Below, piece after piece: positions 42,943 through 51,400 of a stretch of DNA of 64,000 nucleotides. The position numbers and the translations under genes are program-made. Within the stretch, counting starts at the first letter, position 1. The number at the start of each line of letters is the position of its first letter. Source of the stretch: Polyangiaceae bacterium (GTDB lineage Bacteria > Myxococcota_A > Polyangia > Polyangiales > Polyangiaceae). The notes under the pieces are model-generated. The model saw nothing but the letters and a program-made list of their open reading frames with translations, was not told the origin of the DNA and ran no database searches. The DNA lies in NCBI GenBank assembly GCA_025937835.1, contig JAICQO010000017.1:1-64000 (forward strand), written 5' to 3'.

Positions 42943-44490
42943 ATGAGCCCGTCCCCAGCTAGCGCGGCACCGCGCCGCGGCCTGCGCGTCGCGTTGTTGG
43001 CGGCCTACCTCGACAACGAATACGAGTGGGCGATCTGCAAAGGGGTTCGTGGCGCGGTCGAAGCGGCCGGGGGCAGCGTGTTGTACGTGGCCGGGGCCGG
43101 GCTCTCCGATCCCAACCCGGGGCACCTGGCTCGGGCCTCGCTCTACAACCTGGTGGATTCCTCGACGGCCGACGCGATCCTGTCCGTGTCGGGCGTGGTC
43201 GGCCACTTCATCGGCACCGTCGCCACCGGCGCGTGGCTTCAGAAGTTCGGTTTGCCGGTGGCGAGCGTCGGCATCGCCGACGGCGTGCCCAGCGTCAGCA
43301 TCGACGACGCGCGCGGCATCGTGCAACTGATCGAGCACCTGGTGCTGCAGCACGACCGCAAGCGCATCGCGTTCGTCTCGGGCATCCCCACCAACCCTCA
43401 GGCGAACAAGCGCCTCGAGGCGTACTACACGGGCCTCCGCGAGTTCGGCCTGGCGCCGGATCCGAAGCTCGTCGTCCCTGGAGACTTCACGCGCGAGAGC
43501 GGCACGCGGGCGATGTACGAGCTGTTCGATCGCCGGCAACTCAAGGTTTCCGAGTTCGACGCGATCATCGCCGCCAACGACTACATGGCGTTCGGTGTGG
43601 TCGACGAGCTCGTGCGCCGCCGCATCTCGGTGCCCGAGCAGCTCGCGGTCGTGGGCTTCGACGACATCACGCTCGCCCGCTATCACGAGCCGTCGCTGTC
43701 CACGGTGCGGCAGCCGCTCGACCAGCTCGGTCGCGACGCCGCGCGGCTGCTGTTCGACGTGATCGACGGCAAACCGGTCGCCGAATCCAACGAGCTGTCT
43801 ACCGAGCTCGTGCTGCGCCGCTCGTGTGGCTGTGTCCCGACCGACATCCCGGGGCCGCAGGATGACGCCACCGGGCCGATCGACGAGACACGCGAGGTGT
43901 TGCCGGCCCTTGCCGCAGAAATCAACGGCGCGACCGGCGCCTTCGCCCGCGCGCTCGACCCCTTGCTGCGGCGCCTGGCGGCCGGCAGCTCGTATCAGCT
44001 CGAGCAGAACCGGAAGCTCGCGGACGAGCTCGCGACGCGCCTCCGGCTCGCCCGCAGCGACCTGATCCACGAGCGCTTGCACAAGATGTCGCGGCAGCTG
44101 TACTCGCGCATGTTCAGCCCGCGCGCTCAGCTCTCCACGTTGCTCGCCGAGCATCTGCCGCACCTCGGCATCGACGAGTGCGTGGTGTCCGAATTCGTGC
44201 CCGGCAAGGGGCAGAGCGAGCTCCGGCTGTCCTTCGGTTTCAGCGCCGAGGAGCTGCAGCCCCAGAGCGTGACCTACCCGACGCGGCAAATCGTGCCGCC
44301 CGGGTTTCCGAACTTGCTGCGGCGCTCGGTGTTGGCGCTGCCGCTCTGTTACGCCGACGAGCTGCTCGGCATCGCCGTGCTCCCCGCGATCGACGGCGAC
44401 GGCTCGCTCTACGAGTCGCTCGCGCAGAGCTTCGGCGTGGTGCTGAAGAGTATGGACCTGCGGCGTCGAGCCGAGGCGCGCTCGGGTTAG
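42943..44490 (+). CDS. LacI-type periplasmic-binding-fold protein with C-terminal GAF-like domain, no HTH
   Basis: A 515-residue cytoplasmic protein. Residues about 15-300 are a LacI/GalR-type type-I periplasmic-binding fold: VALLAAYLDNEYEWAICKGVRGAVEAAGG, HLVLQHDRKRIAFVSG, AIIAANDYMAFGVVDELVRRRISVPEQLAVVGFDDI and the C-terminal VRQPLDQLGRDAARLLFD. A helical linker (about 325-385) leads to a GAF-like domain (about 390-510; LSTLLAEHLPHLGIDECVVSEFVP, LRRSVLALPLCYADELLGIAVLP). No LacI HTH precedes the binding fold and no GGDEF or kinase follows. It looks like the sensory half of a regulator. The start uses the ATG at 42943. Confidence 0.75.
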   Translation: MSPSPASAAPRRGLRVALLAAYLDNEYEWAICKGVRGAVEAAGGSVLYVAGAGLSDPNPGHLARASLYNLVDSSTADAILSVSGVVGHFIGTVATGAWLQKFGLPVASVGIADGVPSVSIDDARGIVQLIEHLVLQHDRKRIAFVSGIPTNPQANKRLEAYYTGLREFGLAPDPKLVVPGDFTRESGTRAMYELFDRRQLKVSEFDAIIAANDYMAFGVVDELVRRRISVPEQLAVVGFDDITLARYHEPSLSTVRQPLDQLGRDAARLLFDVIDGKPVAESNELSTELVLRRSCGCVPTDIPGPQDDATGPIDETREVLPALAAEINGATGAFARALDPLLRRLAAGSSYQLEQNRKLADELATRLRLARSDLIHERLHKMSRQLYSRMFSPRAQLSTLLAEHLPHLGIDECVVSEFVPGKGQSELRLSFGFSAEELQPQSVTYPTRQIVPPGFPNLLRRSVLALPLCYADELLGIAVLPAIDGDGSLYESLAQSFGVVLKSMDLRRRAEARSG

Positions 44491-44666
44491 CGCTTGGCTT
44501 GTGCGCCGTGAGCGCAGCAGGGCGAGCCGGGGTAACAGCAGTCGGCGCCCTCGCTGCAACAGTCGTCGAAGTGGTCGTAGACGAAGAAGCCACCCAAACC
44601 GAGTACGCCGGCGAGGGCGAGGCCAGTGGTCCAACGGGGGCGGTGATTTTTGAGCCAGGCGAGCAT
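44487..44666 (-). CDS. Single-TM mini-protein with paired cysteines
   Basis: A 59-residue membrane protein: Lys/Arg-rich start, one TM helix (about residues 13-30), then a tail with three Cys-Cys pairs (CC.., CC.., CC..), rich in Gly/Pro/His. ATG at 44666 has GAGGAG 6-11 nt upstream. The tail could ligate metal. Its stop overlaps the stop of the PBP-GAF gene (TTAG shared), a convergent overlap. Function unknown. Confidence 0.65.
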   Translation of the reverse strand: MLAWLKNHRPRWTTGLALAGVLGLGGFFVYDHFDDCCSEGADCCYPGSPCCAHGAQAKR

Positions 44667-44746
44667 CGGTTTCTCCTCGGGGAGCTTAGGCCGCTTGCGG
44701 CAGGGCGTGACAGGCGCCCCGGCTTTTCTGGTAGCGTCCACCAGTC

Positions 44747-45067
44747 ATGAGCGAAATCCGCTTCGAGCGCTCGCCCGAACAGAAGCTGACGGCGCTGGTG
44801 CTGCGGACCGCGGATCGCGTCACACTGCGTAAGTGCGCAGAATCATTGAGTGAAGATCTGGGCGCCGAGCCGTGCGAGCGCTTCGACGGCATGGACCAGA
44901 TATTCTGGGACTTCCGGGTGTTCGGGACGCCCGTCACCCTTCACTGGAAGCAGGCGGGGGAGGTGTTCGTGGTGGCGCAGGATCCGAGCTCGCAGAGCGA
45001 CGCCGCGGTGCGGCGCACGGCGGAACACCTTTCGCGCCGCTTCGGAGCCAGCGCAGAGGGAGCGTGA
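44747..45067 (+). CDS. Conserved-looking small protein of unknown function
   Basis: A 106-residue protein, one compact alpha/beta domain (RFERSPEQKLTALVLRTADR, DQIFWDFRVFGTPVTLHWKQAGEVFVVAQ and RRTAEHLSRRFG). It has no signal peptide or TM segment. I do not recognise the family; the F-W-D-F aromatic strand and a GTPVTLHWK hairpin are its most distinctive features. The ATG at 44747 is divergent from the mini-protein gene, and a coiled-coil gene follows 28 nt downstream. Confidence 0.6.
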   Translation: MSEIRFERSPEQKLTALVLRTADRVTLRKCAESLSEDLGAEPCERFDGMDQIFWDFRVFGTPVTLHWKQAGEVFVVAQDPSSQSDAAVRRTAEHLSRRFGASAEGA

Positions 45068-45095
45068 GCCGCGGCTGGGGGACGTTCGGGTTGCC

Positions 45096-45641
45096 ATGAA
45101 GACCAAACCAGAAGATCCGGAAATCGTCCGCGCCGCCGAGGCGCTGGAGGCCCAGCTCGCCGAGCTCGAGTCGCGCTCGAAAGCGGCACGCAAGATCGAG
45201 CTCGACTCCGAGAAGAACATTCAGCGCGCCGCCAGAGAGCTGAACGAAGCCCTGGCTGCACCCGAGGGCTTGGCGAACGGGCTCCGCGATCTGGCGCTCG
45301 CCATGGAGCGCATGCAGGCGCGCCAGCAAGCAGCGCTCGAGCCGCTCTCGGAGTTCGCGACGCGGATCCAGGGGCGGCTCGCGCAGCTCGAAGGCCACAT
45401 GCAGGCCTTTGCCGAGCTAGGCCAGGCCGCATCGCGCTTGTCGGCCTTGCTCAAGACCGGCCCTGCCGGCGGCGCCGCGCTGATCCGCGACGCCAACGCC
45501 CAGCTCTCCGCGATCGCCGAGGGAGCTCGCACCCTGTTCGACGCCGCGCGCGCCGACGGCTTCCCCGAGGTCGCGCGCGAAGCCGAGGCCTTGAAGCAGC
45601 GCGTGACGGCGCTCCGCAAGCGCCTCGACCAGCCGAACTAG
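45096..45641 (+). CDS. Coiled-coil protein of unknown function
   Basis: A 181-residue protein that is almost entirely alpha-helical and rich in Ala, Glu, Arg and Leu: long heptad-like stretches run over residues 8-60 and 70-120, and a third near the C-terminus. It has no signal peptide or TM helix. The start uses ATG 45096 because the earlier part of the open frame is off-frame sequence of the preceding gene. A structural or scaffold role is only inferred. Confidence 0.6.
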   Translation: MKTKPEDPEIVRAAEALEAQLAELESRSKAARKIELDSEKNIQRAARELNEALAAPEGLANGLRDLALAMERMQARQQAALEPLSEFATRIQGRLAQLEGHMQAFAELGQAASRLSALLKTGPAGGAALIRDANAQLSAIAEGARTLFDAARADGFPEVAREAEALKQRVTALRKRLDQPN

Positions 45642-45718
45642 CCCGGCACGCGCGTCCGCGACAAATTACCGCATCGCCTGCCCCGCCTGGTTCACTAGAG
45701 TTCCGCCACACTTTGGGA

Positions 45719-46582
45719 ATGGATCGAATGACGCGCCCTCGGTCACAGCTCTGGTTTGCTCTTCTGGCCTCGGCCTCGTGCCTGCATTGCGGTGACGACG
45801 ACGGCAATCAGGACGGCGACGTGCCGATCCCGACCGAGCTGAGCTTCGAGCTCCGCGTCGGCGGAGAGCCCGTCTCGTGCGGCGAGGAGTACCCGGGCGT
45901 GGGCGCTCCCGCCGCGCCGTTCACCGTCACCGACGCGCGCTTCTATCTTTCGTCTTTCGAGCTGGTGGACGCCGCGGGCCGCGGTCATGCCGTCGAGCTC
46001 ACCCCGAGCGCTTTCCAGCGCGACGGCGTGGCTTTGCTCGATTTCGAGGACGGCTGCGGCCCCGACGGGACGGAAGAGACGAACACCACGGTCAGCGGCC
46101 TGGTTGCGCCGGGCGAGTATCGCGGAGTCCGCTTTACGCTCGGGGTTCCGAAGGACAAGAACTTTCTCGATCTCGCTCAGGCGGCGCCACCGCTCGACGT
46201 GACCGGCATGTTCTGGACGTGGCTGAGCGGCTACAAATTCCTCAAGGTGGACGGCTCGTCTCCGATGGAAACCGGCGGTATCTTTCCGTACCTGGTTCAC
46301 GTGGGGGCTGCCGGTTGCCCTGGGGACAACGCCCAGGCCGCACCCACCGGCGACTGCGTGGCGCCGAATCAGGCCCACTACGACCTGGACGGATTCCGTT
46401 TCGGAGAGTCGAAGATCGTCGCCGACCTGGCCGACCTGCTCGCGACGACCGATCTCGCCTTCAACACGGACGGCACTGCCCCGGGTTGCATGTCCGAATT
46501 GGACGACCCAGAGTGTCGAACTATTTTCGAGCGCCTGGGCATCGATGACGCGGACGAACAAGTCCTCTTTTCGCTGGAGTAG
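45719..46582 (+). CDS. mbnP: MbnP-family copper-associated lipoprotein
   Basis: A 287-residue secreted protein of the MbnP type. The signal peptide ends near a Cys (ASASC or CLHCG), so lipidation is plausible but the lipobox is imperfect. The mature part contains LSFELRVGGEPVSCGEEYPG, TDARFYLSSFELVDAAG, the FTLGVPKDKNFLD segment and the aromatic MFWTWLSGYKFLKVDG block that carries the Trp oxidised to kynurenine in the methanobactin-associated protein. Known: MbnP binds copper and its partner MbnH is a diheme oxidase. Here mbnH overlaps by 38 nt downstream. ATG 45719 or 45728 may be the start. Confidence 0.85.
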   Translation: MDRMTRPRSQLWFALLASASCLHCGDDDGNQDGDVPIPTELSFELRVGGEPVSCGEEYPGVGAPAAPFTVTDARFYLSSFELVDAAGRGHAVELTPSAFQRDGVALLDFEDGCGPDGTEETNTTVSGLVAPGEYRGVRFTLGVPKDKNFLDLAQAAPPLDVTGMFWTWLSGYKFLKVDGSSPMETGGIFPYLVHVGAAGCPGDNAQAAPTGDCVAPNQAHYDLDGFRFGESKIVADLADLLATTDLAFNTDGTAPGCMSELDDPECRTIFERLGIDDADEQVLFSLE

Positions 46583-47720
46583 CGCGGCGCTCGCGCTGGC
46601 CGCGCTGTCGCTCTTCGCCTGCGCCGGGGGCGACGACGGCGAGAGCCCCGGGCAAACCGCCGAGTACATCTGGGAGCTCCCGCCGGGGTTCCCGCTGCCC
46701 GCCGTGCCGGAAGAGAACCCGATGTCCGCCGCCAAGGCCGAGCTCGGGCGCTTTCTGTTTTACGACAAGCGGCTGTCCCTCAACGGGACGCAGTCGTGTG
46801 GCTCGTGTCATCAGCAAGCTCTGGCTTTCACCGACGGGCTGGCGCTCGCGGTCGGCTCGACGGGCGTCGTCAACCGCAGGAGCTCGATGAGCCTGGCCAA
46901 CGCGGCCTACAACTCGGCCCAGACCTGGGCCAACCCCGTGCTGAAGACGCTCGAGATGCAGGTGGCGGTGCCGCTGCTCGGCGACGACCCCGTCGAGCTC
47001 GGCTTCTCGGGGCAGGAGCTCGAGCTGCTCGATCGCCTCCACGACGAGCCGCGCTACATCGAGCTGTTCGCGGCGGCGTTTCCCGACGACCCCGCCGACC
47101 CCGTGAACCTCTACAACCTCGTGCGGGCGATCGCGAGCTTCGAGCGGCGATTGATCTCGGGCAACTCGCCTTATGACGCCTACACCTCGGGCCGGGATCC
47201 GGACGCTATCTCCGAATCTGCCAAGCGCGGCGCGCAGCTCTTCTTCGGCGAGCGCTTCGAGTGCCACCACTGCCACGGCTCGTTCGCCCTCAGCACCTCC
47301 GTGACCTGGGAAGGCAAGAGCTCGGTCCAGATCTCGTACCAGAACGACGCGCTCTACAACCTGGACGGCGAGGGGGCGTACCCGGGCCGCGATCAGGGTT
47401 TGTTCGAGATCACCGGAAGGCCCGAGGACATGGGCAAGTTCCGGCCGCCCACGCTGCGCAACGTGGCCGTGACGGCGCCGTACATGCACGACGGCAGCAT
47501 CGCCACGCTGCGCGAGGTGATCGAGGACCACTACGCGCGCGGCGGGCGCAGGATCGAGGACGGCGAGGATGCGGGAGACGGCGCGCTTTCGCCGCGAAAG
47601 GCCGTGTTCGTGTCGGGCTTCGCGATCGAGCCGCAAGAGGTCGACGACCTCCTGGCGTTTCTCGAGTCCTTGACGGACGAGAGCTTCCTCACCGATCCGA
47701 GCCTCTCGGATCCCTGGTAG
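46545..47720 (+). CDS. mbnH: MbnH-type diheme cytochrome c peroxidase (MauG family) lipoprotein
   Basis: A 391-residue lipoprotein with lipobox LFAC (Cys about 26) and two c-type heme motifs, CGSCH (85-89) and CHHCH (240-244), the hallmark of MauG/CcpA diheme proteins. Other hallmarks are ELGRFLFYDKRLSLNG, the LRNVAVTAPYMHDGS segment and ALAFTDG. Known: MbnH forms a bis-Fe(IV) state and oxidises a Trp of MbnP. It starts within mbnP and overlaps it by 38 nt, consistent with coupled translation. A sensor kinase follows 14 nt downstream, making a four-gene run. Confidence 0.92.
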   Translation: MTRTNKSSFRWSSAALALAALSLFACAGGDDGESPGQTAEYIWELPPGFPLPAVPEENPMSAAKAELGRFLFYDKRLSLNGTQSCGSCHQQALAFTDGLALAVGSTGVVNRRSSMSLANAAYNSAQTWANPVLKTLEMQVAVPLLGDDPVELGFSGQELELLDRLHDEPRYIELFAAAFPDDPADPVNLYNLVRAIASFERRLISGNSPYDAYTSGRDPDAISESAKRGAQLFFGERFECHHCHGSFALSTSVTWEGKSSVQISYQNDALYNLDGEGAYPGRDQGLFEITGRPEDMGKFRPPTLRNVAVTAPYMHDGSIATLREVIEDHYARGGRRIEDGEDAGDGALSPRKAVFVSGFAIEPQEVDDLLAFLESLTDESFLTDPSLSDPW

Positions 47721-47734
47721 CCCGCGGGTCGAGC

Positions 47735-49066
47735 ATGAGCTTCGAAGCGGTGCGGCCGCGCGCGGGCGTCGAGGGTTTCGCCGAGACCGAACAGGGACTC
47801 GGCATCACCTGGTTACGAAAACTGCGTTGGGGCGCGGTCTTCGGCCAGGCGCTGGCAGTGGCAGTGGCCTGGGCCGGCTTCGAGCTCGAGCTGCCGTACG
47901 CGCTGTTGCTCGGCTTCGTCGCCTTCACGGCGCTCGGCAACCTGGCGCTCTCGTTCGTGCCGCTGCACGCGGACCGCGGCTTCTGGCTGCCGGCGGTGCT
48001 GTTCGCCGACGTGCTGGTGCTGACCGCGTTTCTCGCGTTCTCGGGCGGCGCGGCCAACCCGTTCACGGTCTTCTTCCTGGTGCACGTGGCGTTGTCGTCG
48101 GTGCTGCTCGAGGCCCGGTTGACCTGGGCGCTGGTGCTGCTCACCGTGCTCGGCTTCGGCTCGCTGTTCCTGCTGCCGTCCGACCCGGCCCCGATGATGC
48201 ATCACCACCACGAAGAGCAGCCGTGGTCGGCGCACCTCGTCGGCATGTGGGTGGCCTACGCCCTGGCCGCGTCGTTCGTGGCTTACTTCGTCGGCAAGGT
48301 CAGCCGCGCCATCCGCGAGCGCGATCGAAAGCTCGCCGCCATCGCCAAGCTTGCCATGCAGAACGAGCGGCTGGCCGCGCTCTCCAGCTTTTCGGCCAGC
48401 GCGGCGCACGAGCTCGGCTCGCCGCTCGCGACGATCGGACTCGCCGCCAAGGAGCTCGGGCTCGGGCTCGACTCGGACCGATCGCGCGCCGAGCTCAGCG
48501 CCGACGCCGAGCTCGTCTGCCGAGAGGTCGCGCGCTGCCGGCAGATCCTCGCTGGCCTGTCATCGCGAGCGGGGGAAACCGTCGGAGAAATGCCGGCTCC
48601 GACCACGCCGCGCGCGCTGGTTACTGAGCTCGAGCGGCTGCTCCCGCCGCGCTCGGCCGAGCGGGTCCGGTTCCAGTTCGCGGACGAGGCCTCTTCGCGC
48701 GCGGCTATCGTCGCGCCGCTGCACACGCTCACGCAGCTGCTCCACAACCTGATCAAGAACGCTCTCGAGGCCCAGGAAGAGAGCGGGAGTGGCGAGCCCG
48801 TCGAGGTGCGGATCGGCGTCGCGGATCGGCTCAGGATCCACGTGCTGGATCGGGGCGGCGGGGTTCCGGACGAGCTCCGCGGGCGACTCGGCGAGCCGTT
48901 CGTGACCAGCAAGAGCGAGCGCGGCGGGCTCGGGCTCGGGGTCTATCTGGTGTCGTGCTACGCGGAGCGCACGCGCGGCTCGCTGTCGTTCCGCGAACGC
49001 AGCGGAGGCGGCTCCGAAGTCGAGCTCGATTTGCCGCCGAACCCGCTGGCGGAGGGCATGGCGTGA
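47735..49066 (+). CDS. RegB/PrrB-type redox sensor histidine kinase
   Basis: A 443-residue membrane kinase with about six TM segments (30-190). The quinone-binding signature GGAANPF is at 104-110. A His-rich loop MMHHHHEEQPW (about 154-164) lies between TM segments. The H-box is SASAAHELGSPL with His225; the ATPase has NLIKNALEAQ, RGGGVPDELRG and GLGLGVYLV. Cys268 in EVARCRQIL sits at the position of the redox-active Cys of RegB. Known: RegB senses the quinone/redox state and phosphorylates RegA. It starts 14 nt after mbnH and ends with a GTGA overlap with the regulator. Called RegB by motif, not by tree. Confidence 0.88.
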   Translation: MSFEAVRPRAGVEGFAETEQGLGITWLRKLRWGAVFGQALAVAVAWAGFELELPYALLLGFVAFTALGNLALSFVPLHADRGFWLPAVLFADVLVLTAFLAFSGGAANPFTVFFLVHVALSSVLLEARLTWALVLLTVLGFGSLFLLPSDPAPMMHHHHEEQPWSAHLVGMWVAYALAASFVAYFVGKVSRAIRERDRKLAAIAKLAMQNERLAALSSFSASAAHELGSPLATIGLAAKELGLGLDSDRSRAELSADAELVCREVARCRQILAGLSSRAGETVGEMPAPTTPRALVTELERLLPPRSAERVRFQFADEASSRAAIVAPLHTLTQLLHNLIKNALEAQEESGSGEPVEVRIGVADRLRIHVLDRGGGVPDELRGRLGEPFVTSKSERGGLGLGVYLVSCYAERTRGSLSFRERSGGGSEVELDLPPNPLAEGMA

Positions 49067-49620
49067 GCGCGCCGCGCACGGGCCTGGGCGACGGCCGTTC
49101 GGTGCTCGTCGTGGACGACGAAGACACGTTCCGCGAACGCCTGGTGCGGGCGCTCGGGGATCGCGGCTTCGAAGCCAGCGGCGTGGCTTCTGCCGAGGAG
49201 GCCATCGCCGCAGCGCACGTCGAGTCGCCGGAGTGCGCAGTGATCGATCTGCGCATGCCCGGGCTTTCCGGTTTGCATGCGGTGCGCGAGCTGCACCGGC
49301 TCGATCCGACCTCGCGGATCGTGGTCCTGACCGGCTACGGGAGCATCGCCACGGCGCTCGATGCCGTGCGCTCGGGCGCCGTGCATTATCTGACCAAGCC
49401 AGCCGACATCGACGAAATCACCGCCGCGTTCGACCACGACGGGTCACCGGCGCCCGAGCCGCCGAGCGCGACCGTGCCGAGCCTCGACCGGGTGGAGTGG
49501 GAGCACATCGATCGGGTCTTGCTGGGCTGCGGGGGCAACATCTCGCAGGCGGCGGCGCTGCTCGGGCTTCACCGGCGCTCGCTACAGCGCAAGCTCGCCA
49601 AGCGCCCGAGCCGGCGCTGA
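49063..49620 (+). CDS. RegA/PrrA-type response regulator with Fis HTH
   Basis: A 185-residue response regulator. Receiver: LVVDDEDTFRERL (acidic pair), phospho-acceptor Asp62 in VIDLRMPG, TGYGSI (Thr/Ser switch) and TKP with the conserved Lys. A short Pro-rich linker, then a Fis-type HTH: WEHIDRVLLGCGGNISQAAALLGLHRRSLQRKLAKRPSRR, almost identical in pattern to the RegA/ActR C-terminus. The start is GTG, overlapping the kinase stop. Likely target: respiratory or copper/redox genes of the same operon, by inference. No further operon gene is close downstream. Confidence 0.9.
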   Translation: MSAPRTGLGDGRSVLVVDDEDTFRERLVRALGDRGFEASGVASAEEAIAAAHVESPECAVIDLRMPGLSGLHAVRELHRLDPTSRIVVLTGYGSIATALDAVRSGAVHYLTKPADIDEITAAFDHDGSPAPEPPSATVPSLDRVEWEHIDRVLLGCGGNISQAAALLGLHRRSLQRKLAKRPSRR

Positions 49621-49752
49621 GGGCGGCCGTAACCCTGTCGCGGACCACCTCGCGCTGCTCGGCGCAAAGCTCGACTATGCCGAGAAATGTAGGTATGGCA
49701 GCCCGGTGCATGGGTATTCACGTCCTACGGCGAGCACACCGCCAAACTGAAG

Positions 49753-50424
49753 ATGACCCCGAGCAGCACCTCCGCTAGCTTCGCAAAACTCCGAGCGGCG
49801 CTGCTTGCGTTTCATGTGCTCGCGGTTGTCGTCTTGTCGCTGCCGGGTGCGCAGGTCGCCCGTAGCAATCGCTGGCAGAGCCGCCTGATGCGCCAAGATC
49901 TGGCGGATTGGGCGGCACAGCTCGAAGAGCTCGGTATCCGCGTCAGTGCCGAGGAGCTCGGCCGAACGGCGCAAGGGATCGCCGAAAGCTACGTGGCCTG
50001 GCGCAGCGTCGCGGTCGCACCGTTCCAGGCCTACTCGGAGGTCACCAAAGCTCGCCAGGGATGGGCCATGTTCGCGAGCCCGCAGCGCCACCCCTACGAG
50101 TTTCACGTGGACGGCCTCACGGACCGCGGCTGGACTCCGCTTTATCGCCCACACGACAACGACGCGCGGTTTCTCGCTGGGTACCTCCTGCACAACCGCA
50201 TGCGCAAGTTCCAGGGCCGCTTCGCGCGAGCCATGAAGGGCCACTACTACGAGGATTTTACCGAGTTCGTCGCGCGGCGCGCGCTCGAGGAGAACCCGGA
50301 GCTCCGCGCGGTGTGGCTCGGGCTCTACGGTTATGCGTCGCTTTCGCCCGAGCGCGTGCGCGCGGGGGAGCGTCCGAGCGGTAGCTACGACAACGTCCGG
50401 ATCTTCGGGCGCGAGGCGCAATGA
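49753..50424 (+). CDS. Hypothetical membrane-anchored protein paired with HTTM gene
   Basis: A 223-residue protein: one N-terminal hydrophobic helix (about 15-35, LLAFHVLAVVVLSLP) and a soluble domain predicted mostly alpha-helical, with FHVDGLTDRGWTPLYRPHDNDARFLAGYLLHNRMRKFQGRF as its most distinctive stretch. It resembles the DUF5819-type proteins encoded beside HTTM genes in other bacteria (recalled, not verified). Its stop overlaps the HTTM start (ATGA), so the two form a pair. Function unknown. Confidence 0.65.
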   Translation: MTPSSTSASFAKLRAALLAFHVLAVVVLSLPGAQVARSNRWQSRLMRQDLADWAAQLEELGIRVSAEELGRTAQGIAESYVAWRSVAVAPFQAYSEVTKARQGWAMFASPQRHPYEFHVDGLTDRGWTPLYRPHDNDARFLAGYLLHNRMRKFQGRFARAMKGHYYEDFTEFVARRALEENPELRAVWLGLYGYASLSPERVRAGERPSGSYDNVRIFGREAQ

Positions 50425-51395
50425 TCGCGCGCCTGCGTCGCGTTGCCCGAGCGTGGATCGCGCTCACCTCCGAGCAGGAGCCGCCGCGGGTGCTGGCTCT
50501 GCTGCGTGTCGCCGTGGGCCTGGTGCTGCTCGGCTCGCTCTTCTCCGCCTACGCGAGCGGCGTGCTCGAATCGATGTGGATAGACCAGCGCTACGGGGGC
50601 GCCCTGGAGCTCGAGCGCACGACCTTTTGGGTGGAGGTGCTGGGAGGGCCGAGCCGCACAGTGATCTTCGGTTTGTTCGCCGCCGCCTCGCTTTCGGCCG
50701 CGCTCGTCGTCCTGGGTCTCGGCGGACGCGTCCCGTACCTGGTGGCGGCGCAGGCCTACGATTCACTCGTGCGCATGAACGGCGACACCGTCGGTTCGTA
50801 CGACTCGATGCTCACCAACGCGCTGTATCTGCTGTTCTTCAGCGCGGCGAACGCCACGCTCTCCGTCGACTGCCGCCTGCGTTCCGGTAGCTGGACCAGC
50901 GAGCGACCCAGGCCGGCGTGGCCGCGCTACCTCTTGATCTTTCAGCTGCTGGTCTTGTACGGCGCCACCGGCCTTCAGAAGCTGAGCCTGACCTGGACGC
51001 CGCTCGGCGGTTATTCGGCGCTGTATTGGGTGTTTCAGGATCCGACCTGGCGGCGCTTCGATTTGAGCTTCACGGCGTTCGCGTACCCCTTGTTGGTGCT
51101 CGGCACGGCCGTCACCTGGCACTTCGAGATCGGCGCTCCGCTGCTGTTGTTGCACTATCGCGCGCTTCGCCAGAAGGGGAACGAAGGGCGCCTGCACCGC
51201 TGGCTCGTGCGCTGGGATCTCCGCAAGCCCTTCGTGCTGGTCGGGGTCTGCCTGCACACGGGCATCCTGCTGTTGCTCAACGTCGGCCCGTTTTCGCTGA
51301 TCAGCTTGGCGTATTACCTGGCATTCTTGCGTCCACACGAGCTCGATCGCCCGTGGTCGTGGCTCCGGACTCGGCTTGGAGCCGGACCAGGCTGA
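50421..51395 (+). CDS. HTTM-domain membrane protein (gamma-carboxylase-like)
   Basis: A 324-residue membrane protein with about seven TM segments. The N-terminal ALLRVAVGLVLLGSLFSAY, the AQAYDSLVRMNGDTVGSYDSM loop (about 105-125) and the QLLVLYGATGLQKLSLTWTPL segment match the HTTM (horizontally transferred transmembrane) family related to vitamin K-dependent gamma-glutamyl carboxylase. No fused thioredoxin is present. It overlaps the upstream hypothetical gene by 4 nt. Its substrate is unknown; bacterial HTTM proteins have few assigned functions. Confidence 0.85.
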   Translation: MIARLRRVARAWIALTSEQEPPRVLALLRVAVGLVLLGSLFSAYASGVLESMWIDQRYGGALELERTTFWVEVLGGPSRTVIFGLFAAASLSAALVVLGLGGRVPYLVAAQAYDSLVRMNGDTVGSYDSMLTNALYLLFFSAANATLSVDCRLRSGSWTSERPRPAWPRYLLIFQLLVLYGATGLQKLSLTWTPLGGYSALYWVFQDPTWRRFDLSFTAFAYPLLVLGTAVTWHFEIGAPLLLLHYRALRQKGNEGRLHRWLVRWDLRKPFVLVGVCLHTGILLLLNVGPFSLISLAYYLAFLRPHELDRPWSWLRTRLGAGPG

Positions 51396-51400
51396 CAGCG

